Assembly: GCF_002836355.1 (NCBI RefSeq)
Contig: NZ_PJCA01000032.1
Location: 25,951-89,950, forward strand
DNA from: Moritella sp. Urea-trap-13
Lineage (GTDB): Bacteria > Pseudomonadota > Gammaproteobacteria > Enterobacterales > Moritellaceae
DNA length: 64,000 bases
Reading direction: 5' to 3'
Below the pieces are notes generated by a model that was not told where the DNA came from, made no database searches, and worked only from the letters and a program-made list of their open reading frames with translations. This document shows positions 25,018 to 34,191 of this stretch, piece by piece. Numbering within the stretch: position 1 is the stretch's first letter; every line of letters begins with the position of its first letter. The position numbers and the translations under genes are program-made.

Positions 25018-26094
25018 CTACTCCTCTATCTTCAGCAGTAACACATCGACCCAATTAATCTCGTGCTTACGGACTCGTTCATTGGCGATATAATGTAACA
25101 CTTGCCCTGCGTGAAGTGGCGTATCCATGCTGGGATTTAATTTAAAACCCGCACCTTTTTCATCATCAGCAACTGCCATCAAGGTCATACTGTATTTTTC
25201 CCGCAGCGGCTGAAATACATCACCGACGGTCATTTCCGGTACATCCTCTAATGTTAAGCAATATAACGTCGCTTCATCCAAGGTTGAAAACAGCTGTTCA
25301 TGCAGAATACTGGCACCGGGTGATTGCATGGTACGTACTAAGATTTCGGCATGACGTGAACTTGCACATTCTACATTCGGGCAATGAGCACGCAATAATT
25401 CGGCTTTACTTTCTTCATGAAAATAGGCACTAATATGCACCTGTTTCGAGGCGTGAGATGAGGCACTTAATGCCATTGATAGCGTCATTTCATCATTCTC
25501 ACCATCAACAATAATCGAACTCGCCTGCGCCATGGCAATACGTGTTAACTCATCTTGATGGGTAAACGATTCCAATTTAGCAAATTCCACATCCAGCATT
25601 TGTGGGAACGGATGGCTCATATCACGCTCAACACACAAAATTATTTTGCGTTTATGGCGTTTTTTATCTGCCAGGATCAATTCTAAAATGCGTTTGGTGC
25701 GATGTGCACGCCAACCTAAAATTAAAATATGATCGCTATACGTACTAAAATCTTTTTTCCCGTTCATACCTTTCCTTGCAATAGCGACAATGGCTTGCGT
25801 GGTTTTACCAATCGCAGCACCAAAGATTAATAACCCAAATGGGATCTGAATGAGCGCAACAACCAATTGCCCACTTGCCGTACTTGGCGAGAGGTCACCA
25901 AAACCAACCGTAGAGATCACCACCACGGTATAATAAAAGAAGGTCAGCGGATCGGTTAATGTAGTTTCATTACTTAACCACAATAATCCCCAGACCACCG
26001 CTAAATAACTACAAAAAATCAAAAATAAATTAGCCCAGCGTAACTCGGCAGTGAGCTTACGCAAGGCTAAACTAATCAGTTTTGATATATACAT
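25018..26094 (-). CDS. Potassium channel with cytoplasmic RCK-type domain
   Basis: A 358-residue two-helix ion channel subunit. The first membrane helix lies at about residues 22-40. The pore loop has the potassium selectivity filter TVGFGD (62-67), and a second helix follows (about 75-97). Residues from about 118 form a Rossmann-like RCK/TrkA-N domain (HILILGWRAHRTKRILELIL) plus a C-terminal part with TrkA-C character. The usual GxGxxG of the RCK loop is changed to GWRAHR, so nucleotide binding may be lost. It ends 6 bp before the hydrolase gene start region, so the two likely share a transcript. Confidence 0.85.
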   Translation of the reverse strand: MYISKLISLALRKLTAELRWANLFLIFCSYLAVVWGLLWLSNETTLTDPLTFFYYTVVVISTVGFGDLSPSTASGQLVVALIQIPFGLLIFGAAIGKTTQAIVAIARKGMNGKKDFSTYSDHILILGWRAHRTKRILELILADKKRHKRKIILCVERDMSHPFPQMLDVEFAKLESFTHQDELTRIAMAQASSIIVDGENDEMTLSMALSASSHASKQVHISAYFHEESKAELLRAHCPNVECASSRHAEILVRTMQSPGASILHEQLFSTLDEATLYCLTLEDVPEMTVGDVFQPLREKYSMTLMAVADDEKGAGFKLNPSMDTPLHAGQVLHYIANERVRKHEINWVDVLLLKIEE

Positions 26095-26100
26095 ATTGAC

Positions 26101-26967
26101 CTAATTTTTATGTGCAACTAACTGCTGACGAATAACCTCAGCGGTTTGCAAGGGTTGTTCTAATGGGAACAAATGTCCACCTGCCACTTCAATCAATTTG
26201 ATGTGTGGTTGTTTACGTAATAATCGCGCCATCGCTTCCGCAGATAAAGTATCGGAGTCACGCCCTCTGATCACCACAGTATCTGTGGTCAATTTTTTAA
26301 TACTCGACCAAGCCCAAGGTACGGTTTGATAAATGCTGGCTTCCCACTCACGACTATAGCTAAGTTTGAAACCGTTGTCGGTTTGATGCAAACCTTCAGC
26401 CATGTAATCCGCTAACACACTGTCGGAAATACCTTTAAAGCCGCGTACTTTACGATGAAAGTCGAAACCTTGTTGAATACTGGCAAAGGTATCGGGACGT
26501 CTTAATGTTTTTTCCACTAGCGGCAATTTTTTACGGAGAAAATCAGGTAAGTTACGCATCACCCAAATCAAATGCGGGGCGAGTATAACCGGGTCGAGTA
26601 GAATAAGTTGTTTCACTTTTTCTGGTGCACGTACCGCACAAATAATACTAATTAAGCCACCCATCGAATGACCAACTAAGGTAATGGGTTCTGGTTGCGC
26701 GGCAATAAAGCGGCACGCATCGTCGATCATCAGTCGCCAATTATCAAAATCTTCAGGAACCGGTAATGGCCAGAGTGGACGCTGATAGACAGCGCTGACT
26801 TTGTACGAGTCAGTAAGGGGTTGGAGCATTTGTTGGTACATAGCTGGCGGAAAACCATTGGCATGAAAAAATACCAGATGTTCGCCATCGCCACCAATAT
26901 GTTTAGCGGGTAATCCTGCAGCGACAGCGCCCTGTGCTGATAATTGTTCTGCGATCCATTGCTTCAT
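26101..26967 (-). CDS. Alpha/beta hydrolase
   Basis: A 288-residue alpha/beta-hydrolase-fold enzyme. The oxyanion region is FFHANGFPPAMYQQM, the nucleophile S101 lies in LVGHSMGG, an acidic residue lies in VIRGRDSDTLS, and the catalytic His in VAGGHLFPLEQP. Length and the HANGFP motif place it with lipase/esterase-like hydrolases of unknown substrate. It is directly upstream of the K+ channel gene (6 bp gap). Confidence 0.8.
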   Translation of the reverse strand: MKQWIAEQLSAQGAVAAGLPAKHIGGDGEHLVFFHANGFPPAMYQQMLQPLTDSYKVSAVYQRPLWPLPVPEDFDNWRLMIDDACRFIAAQPEPITLVGHSMGGLISIICAVRAPEKVKQLILLDPVILAPHLIWVMRNLPDFLRKKLPLVEKTLRRPDTFASIQQGFDFHRKVRGFKGISDSVLADYMAEGLHQTDNGFKLSYSREWEASIYQTVPWAWSSIKKLTTDTVVIRGRDSDTLSAEAMARLLRKQPHIKLIEVAGGHLFPLEQPLQTAEVIRQQLVAHKN

Positions 26968-27071
26968 AATTTACCTATTTGATGCGCCTAGGTATAAATA
27001 CCTAGGCCAGCGCGAGTTACACGATCAAAGCGATATTATTACTTGATACTATAACTCGATATTTACTTAGT

Positions 27072-27914
27072 CTATTCTGGTACTAACCATTCCAGACGGA
27101 AGTGGGCGTTTTTATCTTGACCCAATTCTTCCGTTAACCAAGGTAATAACTCTTCCATTTGCGAGTACAATTTCCACGGTGGATTAATCACTACCATACC
27201 AGTACCTGTCATACCGCGTTCTTCAGTATCACTTTTTACACAAAGTTCGATAACTAAGATCTTCTTAATACCGGTGCCAACAAAATCACGCTTAAGACGG
27301 TCAATGGTGCGACGTTCGATAATCGGATACCAAAGTGCGTACGTACCAGTGGCAAAACGACGGTAAGTTTGTGCGATTTCTTGCACGACTTGACGGTATT
27401 CGCTTTTGATTTCATAAGACGGATCAAGCAATACTAAACCACGTTTAGCACGGCCAGGTAACAAGGCTTTCAGGCCGTCGTAGGCATCTTGTTTGTAAAC
27501 ACGTGCTTGGCGATCACCGGCAAATTCTTGCTCTAATAATTTCACGTCAGCAGGGTGTAACTCTGTCATTTGCATACGATCTTGTTCACGTAGTAATAAT
27601 CGTGCCACTAACGGTGAACCAGGATAATGCTTTAATTTCGACGTTTTATTTAGCTGCTTAATCACATTTAAATAAGGAATTAATGGCGCAGGTACTTCAC
27701 CTTGCTGCCAAATACGAGCGATACCATCTACGTATTCCGCGGTTTTTTCAGCGTTGGCACTCGATAAGCTATAACGACCTGCTGCAGAATGGGTATCGTG
27801 ATAAACAAAAGGCGTATCCTTTTGTTTTAACGCTTCTAAGATCAGTACTTCAACAGCGTGTTTAAGTACGTCTGCAAAGTTGCCAGCATGAAAACTGTGG
27901 CGGTAGCTCAGCAT
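27072..27914 (-). CDS. rlmJ: 23S rRNA (adenine(2030)-N6)-methyltransferase
   Basis: A 280-residue SAM-dependent methyltransferase that modifies A2030 of 23S rRNA. It begins MLSYRHSFHAGNFADVLKH, the RlmJ signature, and has the N6-adenine methyltransferase catalytic motif LLDPSYE (about 163-169). Length equals the E. coli protein when the ATG at 27914 is used; an upstream ATG would add four residues. It stands alone on the minus strand. Confidence 0.95.
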   Translation of the reverse strand: MLSYRHSFHAGNFADVLKHAVEVLILEALKQKDTPFVYHDTHSAAGRYSLSSANAEKTAEYVDGIARIWQQGEVPAPLIPYLNVIKQLNKTSKLKHYPGSPLVARLLLREQDRMQMTELHPADVKLLEQEFAGDRQARVYKQDAYDGLKALLPGRAKRGLVLLDPSYEIKSEYRQVVQEIAQTYRRFATGTYALWYPIIERRTIDRLKRDFVGTGIKKILVIELCVKSDTEERGMTGTGMVVINPPWKLYSQMEELLPWLTEELGQDKNAHFRLEWLVPE

Positions 27915-28065
27915 AATATTTTCCAATATAAAAAGAATGGGATTAATGCGCTAAGGGTATCATTGTTTAGTTAAACTAGGCTATTAATTCGCGGACAATG
28001 GCCTAAGGGTAAGGGCATGAATAAAACTGGAGAAGATAAAAATGCACAGCTATAACCCTGACATA

Positions 28066-28103
28066 ATAAAAAGCCACTGAGAATTGCTCCATTCTCAGTG
28101 GCT
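28066..28103 (-). terminator. Rho-independent terminator of ilvA
   Basis: agccactgagaat (28072-28084) and attctcagtggct (28091-28103) make a perfect 13-bp stem. On the minus strand TTTTTATT follows. It lies about 30 bp past the ilvA stop codon. Confidence 0.9.
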
Positions 28104-28133
28104 GATATAACCAGTGTTAGTTAGTCATGCAAA

Positions 28134-29699
28134 CTAGTGCGCTAGAAAGAATTTATACGCTGGGTTATTAGTTTCTTCTTTATACTGATAACCTAATTTA
28201 ACTAAATAAGCTGAAAAGGCTTTCATCTCACCGTCCGGTAATTCAAATCCGGTTAATACTCGGCCGTACGCAGCGCCATGATTACGGTAATGGAATAAGG
28301 TAATATTCCAGTTCATCCCTAGGGTTAATAAAAATTTCTGTAATGCCCCAGGATGCTCAGGAAATTCAAAGCTAAACAAGCGCTCTTGCAAGGCTTCCGC
28401 TGGACGACCACCGACCATATAACGCACGTGCTGTTTGGCCATTTCATCTTCAGACAAATCAACCACTGGATATTCCGCGTCTTCAAGCAGTTTGATCACA
28501 GTGTTTAGCTCAGGCGTGCCTTGTGGGGTACGTAAACCAACAAAGATATTTGCCGCTGCGCGATTAGAATAACGATAGTTAAACTCGGTCACGGCCCGGT
28601 TGCCAATTAACTCGCAGAACGTTAAGAAAGCGCCTGGTCGTTCAGGAATAGTTACCGCAAGTACCGCTTCTTTCTTCTCACCGTATTCACTGCGCTCTGA
28701 TACATAACGCAATGAATGGAAATTGACATTGGCACCACTTAAGATCGCCGTCATGTTCTGGTCACGCAGGCCGTTTAATTCAGTATATTTTTTTAATCCC
28801 GCTAACGCTAATGCACCCGACGGTTCAGCAATGGCACGGGTGTCTTCAAAGATATCTTTTAACGCAGCACAAATTTCATCACTGCTCACCGTGATCACGT
28901 CATCAATAAACTCGTTACACAAACGGAAAGTTTCAGTACCAATGCGTTTTACTGCTACACCATCGGCAAAAATACCGACACGATCTAGGGTAACAGGTTC
29001 GCCAGCATCGAGTGCGGCACGTAAACAGGCTGAATCTCGCGGCTCAACCCCGATGACTTTAATTGAAGGTTTTAACTGTTTGATATAAACCGCAATGCCA
29101 GCAGCTAGGCCGCCGCCGCCAACAGGCACAAAGATATAATCTAAATGGGCATTTTGCTCAAGTAATTCACGAGCGATAGTCCCTTGTCCCGCGATCACAT
29201 CCGGATCATCAAATGGTGGGATCAGGGTATAACCTTGTTCTGCAGACAATTTTTTTGCATGGTTAGAGGCTTCATCAAAACTATCACCGTGTAAACACAC
29301 CTCTGCGCCAAAGCCACGCACAGCGCTGACTTTAATCTCGGGGGTGATAACTGGCATCACAATAATGGCTTTGATACCGAGTTTTTTCGCTGACATCGCC
29401 ACACCTTGGGCATGGTTACCCGCAGAGGCGGCTACGACACCACGTAACTTCTGTGCTTCAGACAACTGCACTAATTTATTAAAAGCACCACGCAGTTTAA
29501 ATGAATGCACAGGTTGGCGATCTTCACGCTTGAGCAGAATATTATTGGCGAAGCGTTGCGAGAGCTTAGTTAATGGTTGTAACGGGGTAACCACGGCAGC
29601 TTCATAAACTGGTGATAATAAGATCTTACATAAGTATTCACTTGCTGTAAGTAGCGGTTGGGGGGTGTGGGTTTCGTTATCTGTCACTCGATCATCCAT
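28134..29699 (-). CDS. ilvA: Threonine ammonia-lyase, biosynthetic
   Basis: A 521-residue PLP enzyme that deaminates threonine to 2-oxobutanoate, the first step to isoleucine. The PLP lysine lies in HSFKLRGAFNK, and the glycine-rich phosphate loop is VGGGGLAAG. Two C-terminal ACT-like regulatory domains (about 335-515) mediate isoleucine inhibition. Its reactive enamine by-products are the classical substrates of RidA. It is downstream of ilvGMED but separated from it by a symporter, bax and ald, and it has its own promoter gap and terminator. Confidence 0.95.
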   Translation of the reverse strand: MDDRVTDNETHTPQPLLTASEYLCKILLSPVYEAAVVTPLQPLTKLSQRFANNILLKREDRQPVHSFKLRGAFNKLVQLSEAQKLRGVVAASAGNHAQGVAMSAKKLGIKAIIVMPVITPEIKVSAVRGFGAEVCLHGDSFDEASNHAKKLSAEQGYTLIPPFDDPDVIAGQGTIARELLEQNAHLDYIFVPVGGGGLAAGIAVYIKQLKPSIKVIGVEPRDSACLRAALDAGEPVTLDRVGIFADGVAVKRIGTETFRLCNEFIDDVITVSSDEICAALKDIFEDTRAIAEPSGALALAGLKKYTELNGLRDQNMTAILSGANVNFHSLRYVSERSEYGEKKEAVLAVTIPERPGAFLTFCELIGNRAVTEFNYRYSNRAAANIFVGLRTPQGTPELNTVIKLLEDAEYPVVDLSEDEMAKQHVRYMVGGRPAEALQERLFSFEFPEHPGALQKFLLTLGMNWNITLFHYRNHGAAYGRVLTGFELPDGEMKAFSAYLVKLGYQYKEETNNPAYKFFLAH

Positions 29700-29814
29700 T
29701 GAATTATAACTGACAAGTTAACGCTTTGGCATGCCATCGTTAACGCTATTACCTAGTTATAGCAACAATCGAAACAGATAAAAAGAATTAACACAGGATA
29801 ACTTTTAGCAGGAA

Positions 29815-29842
29815 ATAAAAAAGGGAGCATTAAGCTCCCTTT
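29815..29842 (-). terminator. Rho-independent terminator of the symporter gene
   Basis: aaagggagc (29820-29828) and gctcccttt (29834-29842) make a perfect 9-bp stem with a 5-nt loop. A T-run follows on the minus strand. It lies 20 bp past the stop codon. Confidence 0.85.
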
Positions 29843-29862
29843 CTGGTATTACTTTTTAGTAA

Positions 29863-31140
29863 TTAAGCTGTTTTAGCTTCACCTTGAGGTTCTGCATTAG
29901 CAACTACAATGTTTAGCTCGCCTTCAGATTTAGCCACGATAGTGTTCACCGCGGTATCACCGATAACGTTAGCAGAAGTACAGAACATATCGTTGATACG
30001 GTCAACTGCTGCAATGATTGCTAGTGCTTCAACCGGTAGACCTAGTTGTGTTAGTAACACACCGATCATCACGATACCGCCACCAGGTACACCACCTGCG
30101 CCTACTGATAATAGTAGAATCGTTAGGCCCATAGTGAACAAGTCACCTACTTGGATTGGCGTGCCGTATGCGTTTGCAGCGAATACTGTTGCAATCGAGA
30201 TGTAGATAGATACACCTGACATGTTCATTGTTGCGCCTAGTGGCACACCAAAACCAGCAACTGTTTTCGATACACCAATTTTTTCAGTCAGGGTACGCAT
30301 AGTTACAGGGATAGTCGCGTTTGAACTCGCTGTAGATAGTGAGAATAGGAACTGCTCACGGATCTGACGACGGAACGTTGCTGGACGGATACCGGTAGTT
30401 ACCCATACTGCTAGTGGGTATACAACTAAAATCCAAACAAGAAGTAACGCTACAACAAGAGCCACATAACCTGCTACTGAAGTCAGTGTAGCGCCATCTA
30501 ATGTCGCACCTAATTGGATCATCAGGGCAAATACACCAATCGGAGCAAAGCTCATGATTAAGCTAACTAGTTTCATCATGATGTCATTAGCGATTTGGAA
30601 TGCATTGATCGCTGGACCACCTTTCTTGTCTAGTGCTTGAATCGCTAGACCAGTGATGATTGCCATGAAGATGATTTGTAACATGTCTCCAGAAGCAAAT
30701 GCTTGAACAGGGTTGCTTGGTACGATGTTAATAATTAATTGACCGATATCAGGCGTTTCAGTTGTTGTTAGATGTACCGCAGTACCACCTAATTCAGCAA
30801 GGTTCGCACCAACACCTGGTTGTACAATCATTGCCACAATAAGAGCGACTGTGATTGCGATAGCTGTATTAGCTAGGTAAAGGAAGAACGTTTTGCCACC
30901 TAAGCGACCAAAACTTTTGATGTCTTTCAGTTCACATACACCACATACAATAGAGATGAAAACTAATGGTACAACCATCAATTTAATTAGTGATACAAAC
31001 ATAGTACCGACTGCAGTAGCTGCGCCGACAAAGTATGTGTCAAGGAACGATCCTGCGCCAAAGCCATACTGAACGATTGTACCCAGTAGCAAGCCCACAA
31101 ACAGGGATATAAATATTTTCGAACTTAGTGATTTATCCAT
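29863..31140 (-). CDS. Dicarboxylate/amino acid:cation symporter family, neutral amino acid type
   Basis: A 425-residue sodium- or proton-coupled symporter of the DAACS (GltP/GltPh) family with eight membrane helices and two re-entrant loops. Hairpin 1 has SLSTASSNATIPV, helix 7 has NMSGVSIY (Ser308 replaces the usual Asp of NMDG), and hairpin 2 has GAGGVPGGGIVMIG. Helix 8 reads DRINDMFCTSANVIGD. D384 and N391 are kept, but the arginine that binds the side-chain carboxylate of glutamate/aspartate is Cys387. In mammalian ASCT transporters a Cys or Thr at this place gives neutral substrates, so alanine, serine or threonine is more likely than glutamate. Neighbours ald and ilvA agree. Confidence 0.88.
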   Translation of the reverse strand: MDKSLSSKIFISLFVGLLLGTIVQYGFGAGSFLDTYFVGAATAVGTMFVSLIKLMVVPLVFISIVCGVCELKDIKSFGRLGGKTFFLYLANTAIAITVALIVAMIVQPGVGANLAELGGTAVHLTTTETPDIGQLIINIVPSNPVQAFASGDMLQIIFMAIITGLAIQALDKKGGPAINAFQIANDIMMKLVSLIMSFAPIGVFALMIQLGATLDGATLTSVAGYVALVVALLLVWILVVYPLAVWVTTGIRPATFRRQIREQFLFSLSTASSNATIPVTMRTLTEKIGVSKTVAGFGVPLGATMNMSGVSIYISIATVFAANAYGTPIQVGDLFTMGLTILLLSVGAGGVPGGGIVMIGVLLTQLGLPVEALAIIAAVDRINDMFCTSANVIGDTAVNTIVAKSEGELNIVVANAEPQGEAKTA

Positions 31141-31586
31141 AACAAACTCAGCCTTTCAATTATCATAGTAGTGTGTGTTTATTTGCTTATATATTATTAT
31201 TATATTTTTACAATTCTTTGCACTGCAAGATTTGATGGGTGGAGAGTATTACAACTACATTAGCTATGGGAAGCAGTTCAATCATCTAGTGACTGGAAAA
31301 TTGAGGTCGGTCACATATCCAAGCATTTTTTACACTTTTACGACTACGTAACATCTATATAATCATCAATAAAACCCCCTTAAAATTAAGAAACGGCAAT
31401 TTTACAGGCTTAAAACCGCCAAAAACCCTCATATACTCAAAAGTAGGCAGTGTATCAATAATTAGGTAATTTCAAAAAACAGGCCGCTTTTAACAAACAT
31501 AGTGATTTATAGCGTAAATTTAACCTAAGTTACCCTTACGGACTAATAGTGTTAAAAATAGCAGGGTATTAACGAGAGTGGGAATT
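31141..31586. other. Gene-free gap upstream of the symporter
   Basis: 446 bp of AT-rich sequence between the symporter start and the bax terminator. It must contain the symporter promoter. I see no open frame, RNA gene or strong repeat in it. Confidence 0.5.
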
Positions 31587-31617
31587 AAAAAAGGCACTCA
31601 GAAAGGCTCTGAGCACC
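31587..31617 (-). terminator. Rho-independent terminator of bax
   Basis: On the minus strand GGTGCTCAGA pairs with TCTGAGTGCC around a 5-nt loop and is followed by TTTTTTAAT. It lies 20 bp past the bax stop codon. Confidence 0.8.
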
Positions 31618-31636
31618 GAAAAAGTAAACTAGGTAA

Positions 31637-32722
31637 TTATTCTGCTACAACGGATTTTATTGGTTCTTCTGCCGTTACAGTGTCATTTTTCACATTATCA
31701 GCAGTCTTGTTCGACTCAACAATTTTTGAATCATTTTTTTTCGCTTCAACAAAAGTTGAGTCAACCGTCAAGCTAATGACCTCAGGTAATTCAATTGCAT
31801 CTTCAGCATTCTCAGCGATGTTACCTGGCTCAACAATAGTTGTATCAATATTTTTCATTTCAACAATAGCAGCATCGTCAGTCAAGGTAATGACCTTAGG
31901 TAATTCAATCGCGTCTTCTTCGACAATTTCAGTTACCACAGGTTCAGGCGCCGCACACAGCGCATAATCAGTGCTGGTATTGTTGCGCCAAAATTTACGG
32001 TTATGACGGATCATCGCGCGGATCTCATCAATATAAGCTGCTTTTCTTTCTGAATAGTTAATTAATCCTGCCGCAAGTGCACAGGCATTAATACTCTCAT
32101 CATTGATACGCAGCTCACTACGAATGTCACGTAGCGGTAAGTAACTTTGGTTACGGTTAATATTGCGGAAATACGAACGCACAGAGGCTTCTATCGAATC
32201 AAAACTCGCCACTTCATGGTCAGCACCTTGATCGCGTTGGTTTGGCACTATGCCGCAACCTTTACTAAAGCACCATTGACCAAAGAAATTGTGACCTTGT
32301 TTAGCAAAACGCGATGTACCCCAGCCCGTTTCATTGGCTGATTGACTAAACACTAACTCTTCAGGAATGACATCGACTTGAATTAATAACGCTGCAATCA
32401 CTTGTTGGTCAGTCGTAGCTTTGACTTTATACATATCGGCTATGGCTTGCAGTTGGGTTTGCTCGTCTGTGGTTAACGCCGCTTTAGCTTGCCAAGTGCT
32501 GAGTAATGCACGTTCAGCCAATACTTCGGCAGTAACGACATCAAACGCAGGTTGTAAATAATTAAAGAAGGCGGTTTTTTTGGCATTAACATCGCTGATA
32601 GCAGCAAAGTCAGGTACATCTGATTTTTTCACTTCAACAATATCATCAGATTGCAGGAAGGTATAAAGGCCAAATAGACCCAGCCCAATAATAAGGATTA
32701 ACGCAGTTATTTTCTTTTGCAT
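31637..32722 (-). CDS. bax: Bax-like glucosaminidase with repeated acidic C-terminal tail
   Basis: A 361-residue protein with an N-terminal membrane anchor (ITALILIIGLGLFGLYTFL, about 5-23). A glucosaminidase/lysozyme-like domain covers about 110-255, with the catalytic-type FSQSANETGWGTSRFAKQG segment and CFSKGCG. The last 100 residues are unusual: two copies of a 35-residue acidic unit (DAIELPKVITLTDDAAIVE... and DAIELPEVISLTVDSTFVE...), absent from E. coli Bax. The ATG at 32722 is chosen because the ATG at 32737 lies inside the ald terminator stem. It probably acts on peptidoglycan in the periplasm. Confidence 0.8.
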   Translation of the reverse strand: MQKKITALILIIGLGLFGLYTFLQSDDIVEVKKSDVPDFAAISDVNAKKTAFFNYLQPAFDVVTAEVLAERALLSTWQAKAALTTDEQTQLQAIADMYKVKATTDQQVIAALLIQVDVIPEELVFSQSANETGWGTSRFAKQGHNFFGQWCFSKGCGIVPNQRDQGADHEVASFDSIEASVRSYFRNINRNQSYLPLRDIRSELRINDESINACALAAGLINYSERKAAYIDEIRAMIRHNRKFWRNNTSTDYALCAAPEPVVTEIVEEDAIELPKVITLTDDAAIVEMKNIDTTIVEPGNIAENAEDAIELPEVISLTVDSTFVEAKKNDSKIVESNKTADNVKNDTVTAEEPIKSVVAE

Positions 32723-32757
32723 ATAAAAAAGCACCATTAATAAATAATGGCGCTAAT
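32723..32757 (-). terminator. Rho-independent terminator of ald, abutting the bax start
   Basis: On the minus strand GCGCCATTA and TAATGGTGC pair (one mismatch, 5-nt loop) and are followed directly by TTTTTTATATG, whose ATG is the bax start. It lies about 25 bp past the ald stop. bax may therefore depend on readthrough or on a promoter in the ald 3' end. Confidence 0.75.
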
Positions 32758-32783
32758 TTAACACGTTATTGCAATAAGCTAGA

Positions 32784-33899
32784 TTATAAAATCATGCTCT
32801 TTGGTGCAACGAACGGTAAGTTATGCGCTTCAGCAACGTCTTGAACAGTAACGTGGCCAGCAATAACGTTTAGACCGTTAAGTAGGTGTGCATCTTGTGT
32901 TAACGCTTCTTTCCAACCTAGGTTAGCAAGTTTGATGATGTACGGTAGTGTTGCATTGTTTAATGCGAATGTAGATGTTTTCGCAACAGCACCAGGCATA
33001 TTAGCAACACAGTAGTGAACAACGTCATCGATGATGTAAGTTGGGTCTTGGTGTGTAGTAGCGTGTGAAGTTTCGAAACAACCACCTTGGTCGATTGCAA
33101 CGTCAACAACAGCAGCACCAGGCTTCATGCGTGAAATTAGGTCTTTAGTTACTAGTTTCGGCGCAGCTGCGCCAGGAACTAATACTGCACCAATTACTAG
33201 GTCAGCTTCTAATACATATTTTTCAATTGCATCATGTGTAGAATAAACTACTTTCAAACGACCATCGAACTGGTTGTCTAGGTTAGCTAGTACAGTCAGG
33301 TTACGGTCTAACATAGTTACGCTAGCGCCCATACCAACAGCCATTTTAGCTGCATTCATACCAACAACACCGCCGCCAATAACAACAACGTTTGCAGGAG
33401 CAACACCCGGTACGCCGCCCATAAGAAGACCACAACCACCTTGTGATTTTTCTAATGCTTGTGCGCCAGCTTGAATTGACATACGACCAGCAACAGCAGA
33501 CATAGGAGCAAGTAGTGGTAAACCACCGTTTGCATCAGTTACAGTTTCGTAAGCGATACATACTGCATTACTCTTGATTAGGTCTTCTGTTTGCGCTAAA
33601 TCAGGTGCAAGGTGTAAGTAAGTGAATAGCACTTGGCCATCACGTAGCATTGCACGCTCAACAGCTTGTGGCTCTTTTACTTTTACAATCATGTCTGCAG
33701 TTGCGAAAACGTCTGCAGCAGTTGCTAAGATTTTTGCACCAACAACTTCATAATCACTGTCGCTAAAACCAATACCAGCACCAGCAAATGTTTCAACATT
33801 AACCGTATGGCCATGTGCAATAAGTTCTCTTGCACTTGCAGGAGTCATACCTACGCGATATTCATGGTTTTTAATTTCTTTAGGTACGCCGATAATCAT
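32784..33899 (-). CDS. ald: Alanine dehydrogenase
   Basis: A 371-residue NAD-dependent enzyme that interconverts alanine with pyruvate and ammonia. It begins [20 protein letters not shown] (the AlaDH/PNT N-terminal signature) with K74-type catalytic region [10 protein letters not shown] and the nucleotide-binding [18 protein letters not shown]. Length matches soluble alanine dehydrogenases rather than transhydrogenase subunits. It sits between ilvD and bax on the minus strand with terminators on both sides. A nearby neutral-type symporter could supply alanine. Confidence 0.96.
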   Translation of the reverse strand: MIIGVPKEIKNHEYRVGMTPASARELIAHGHTVNVETFAGAGIGFSDSDYEVVGAKILATAADVFATADMIVKVKEPQAVERAMLRDGQVLFTYLHLAPDLAQTEDLIKSNAVCIAYETVTDANGGLPLLAPMSAVAGRMSIQAGAQALEKSQGGCGLLMGGVPGVAPANVVVIGGGVVGMNAAKMAVGMGASVTMLDRNLTVLANLDNQFDGRLKVVYSTHDAIEKYVLEADLVIGAVLVPGAAAPKLVTKDLISRMKPGAAVVDVAIDQGGCFETSHATTHQDPTYIIDDVVHYCVANMPGAVAKTSTFALNNATLPYIIKLANLGWKEALTQDAHLLNGLNVIAGHVTVQDVAEAHNLPFVAPKSMIL

Positions 33900-34089
33900 A
33901 TGCTGTTTACTCCGATATTTGGTTTATTTAACTGGCTTAGAAAAGCTTCTCGATATATAGGTGCAGTATAGACGTAGAACTGCAGAATTAATCACTAAAG
34001 ATCATTCTAATTTTAAGAAAAGTTTATATAAGATTTGTTAAATCGATGTTGAACAGAAGATAATTTTTTCTGTGAGCAAGATCTCGCCC

Positions 34090-34136
34090 AAAAAAAGGGC
34101 TCTGCTGTAATCATAGTAGATTACTGCAGAGCCCTT
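34090..34136 (-). terminator. Rho-independent terminator after ilvD
   Basis: An 18-position stem with one mismatch (aagggctctgctgtaatc 34095-34112 / gattactgcagagccctt 34119-34136) is followed on the minus strand by seven T's. It closes the ilvGMED transcript, showing that ilvA is not part of it. Confidence 0.92.
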
Positions 34137-34191
34137 GATATAGATCATTGCTAATTGTTAGATAATACTAACGAGGTATTTTATATAAGGC

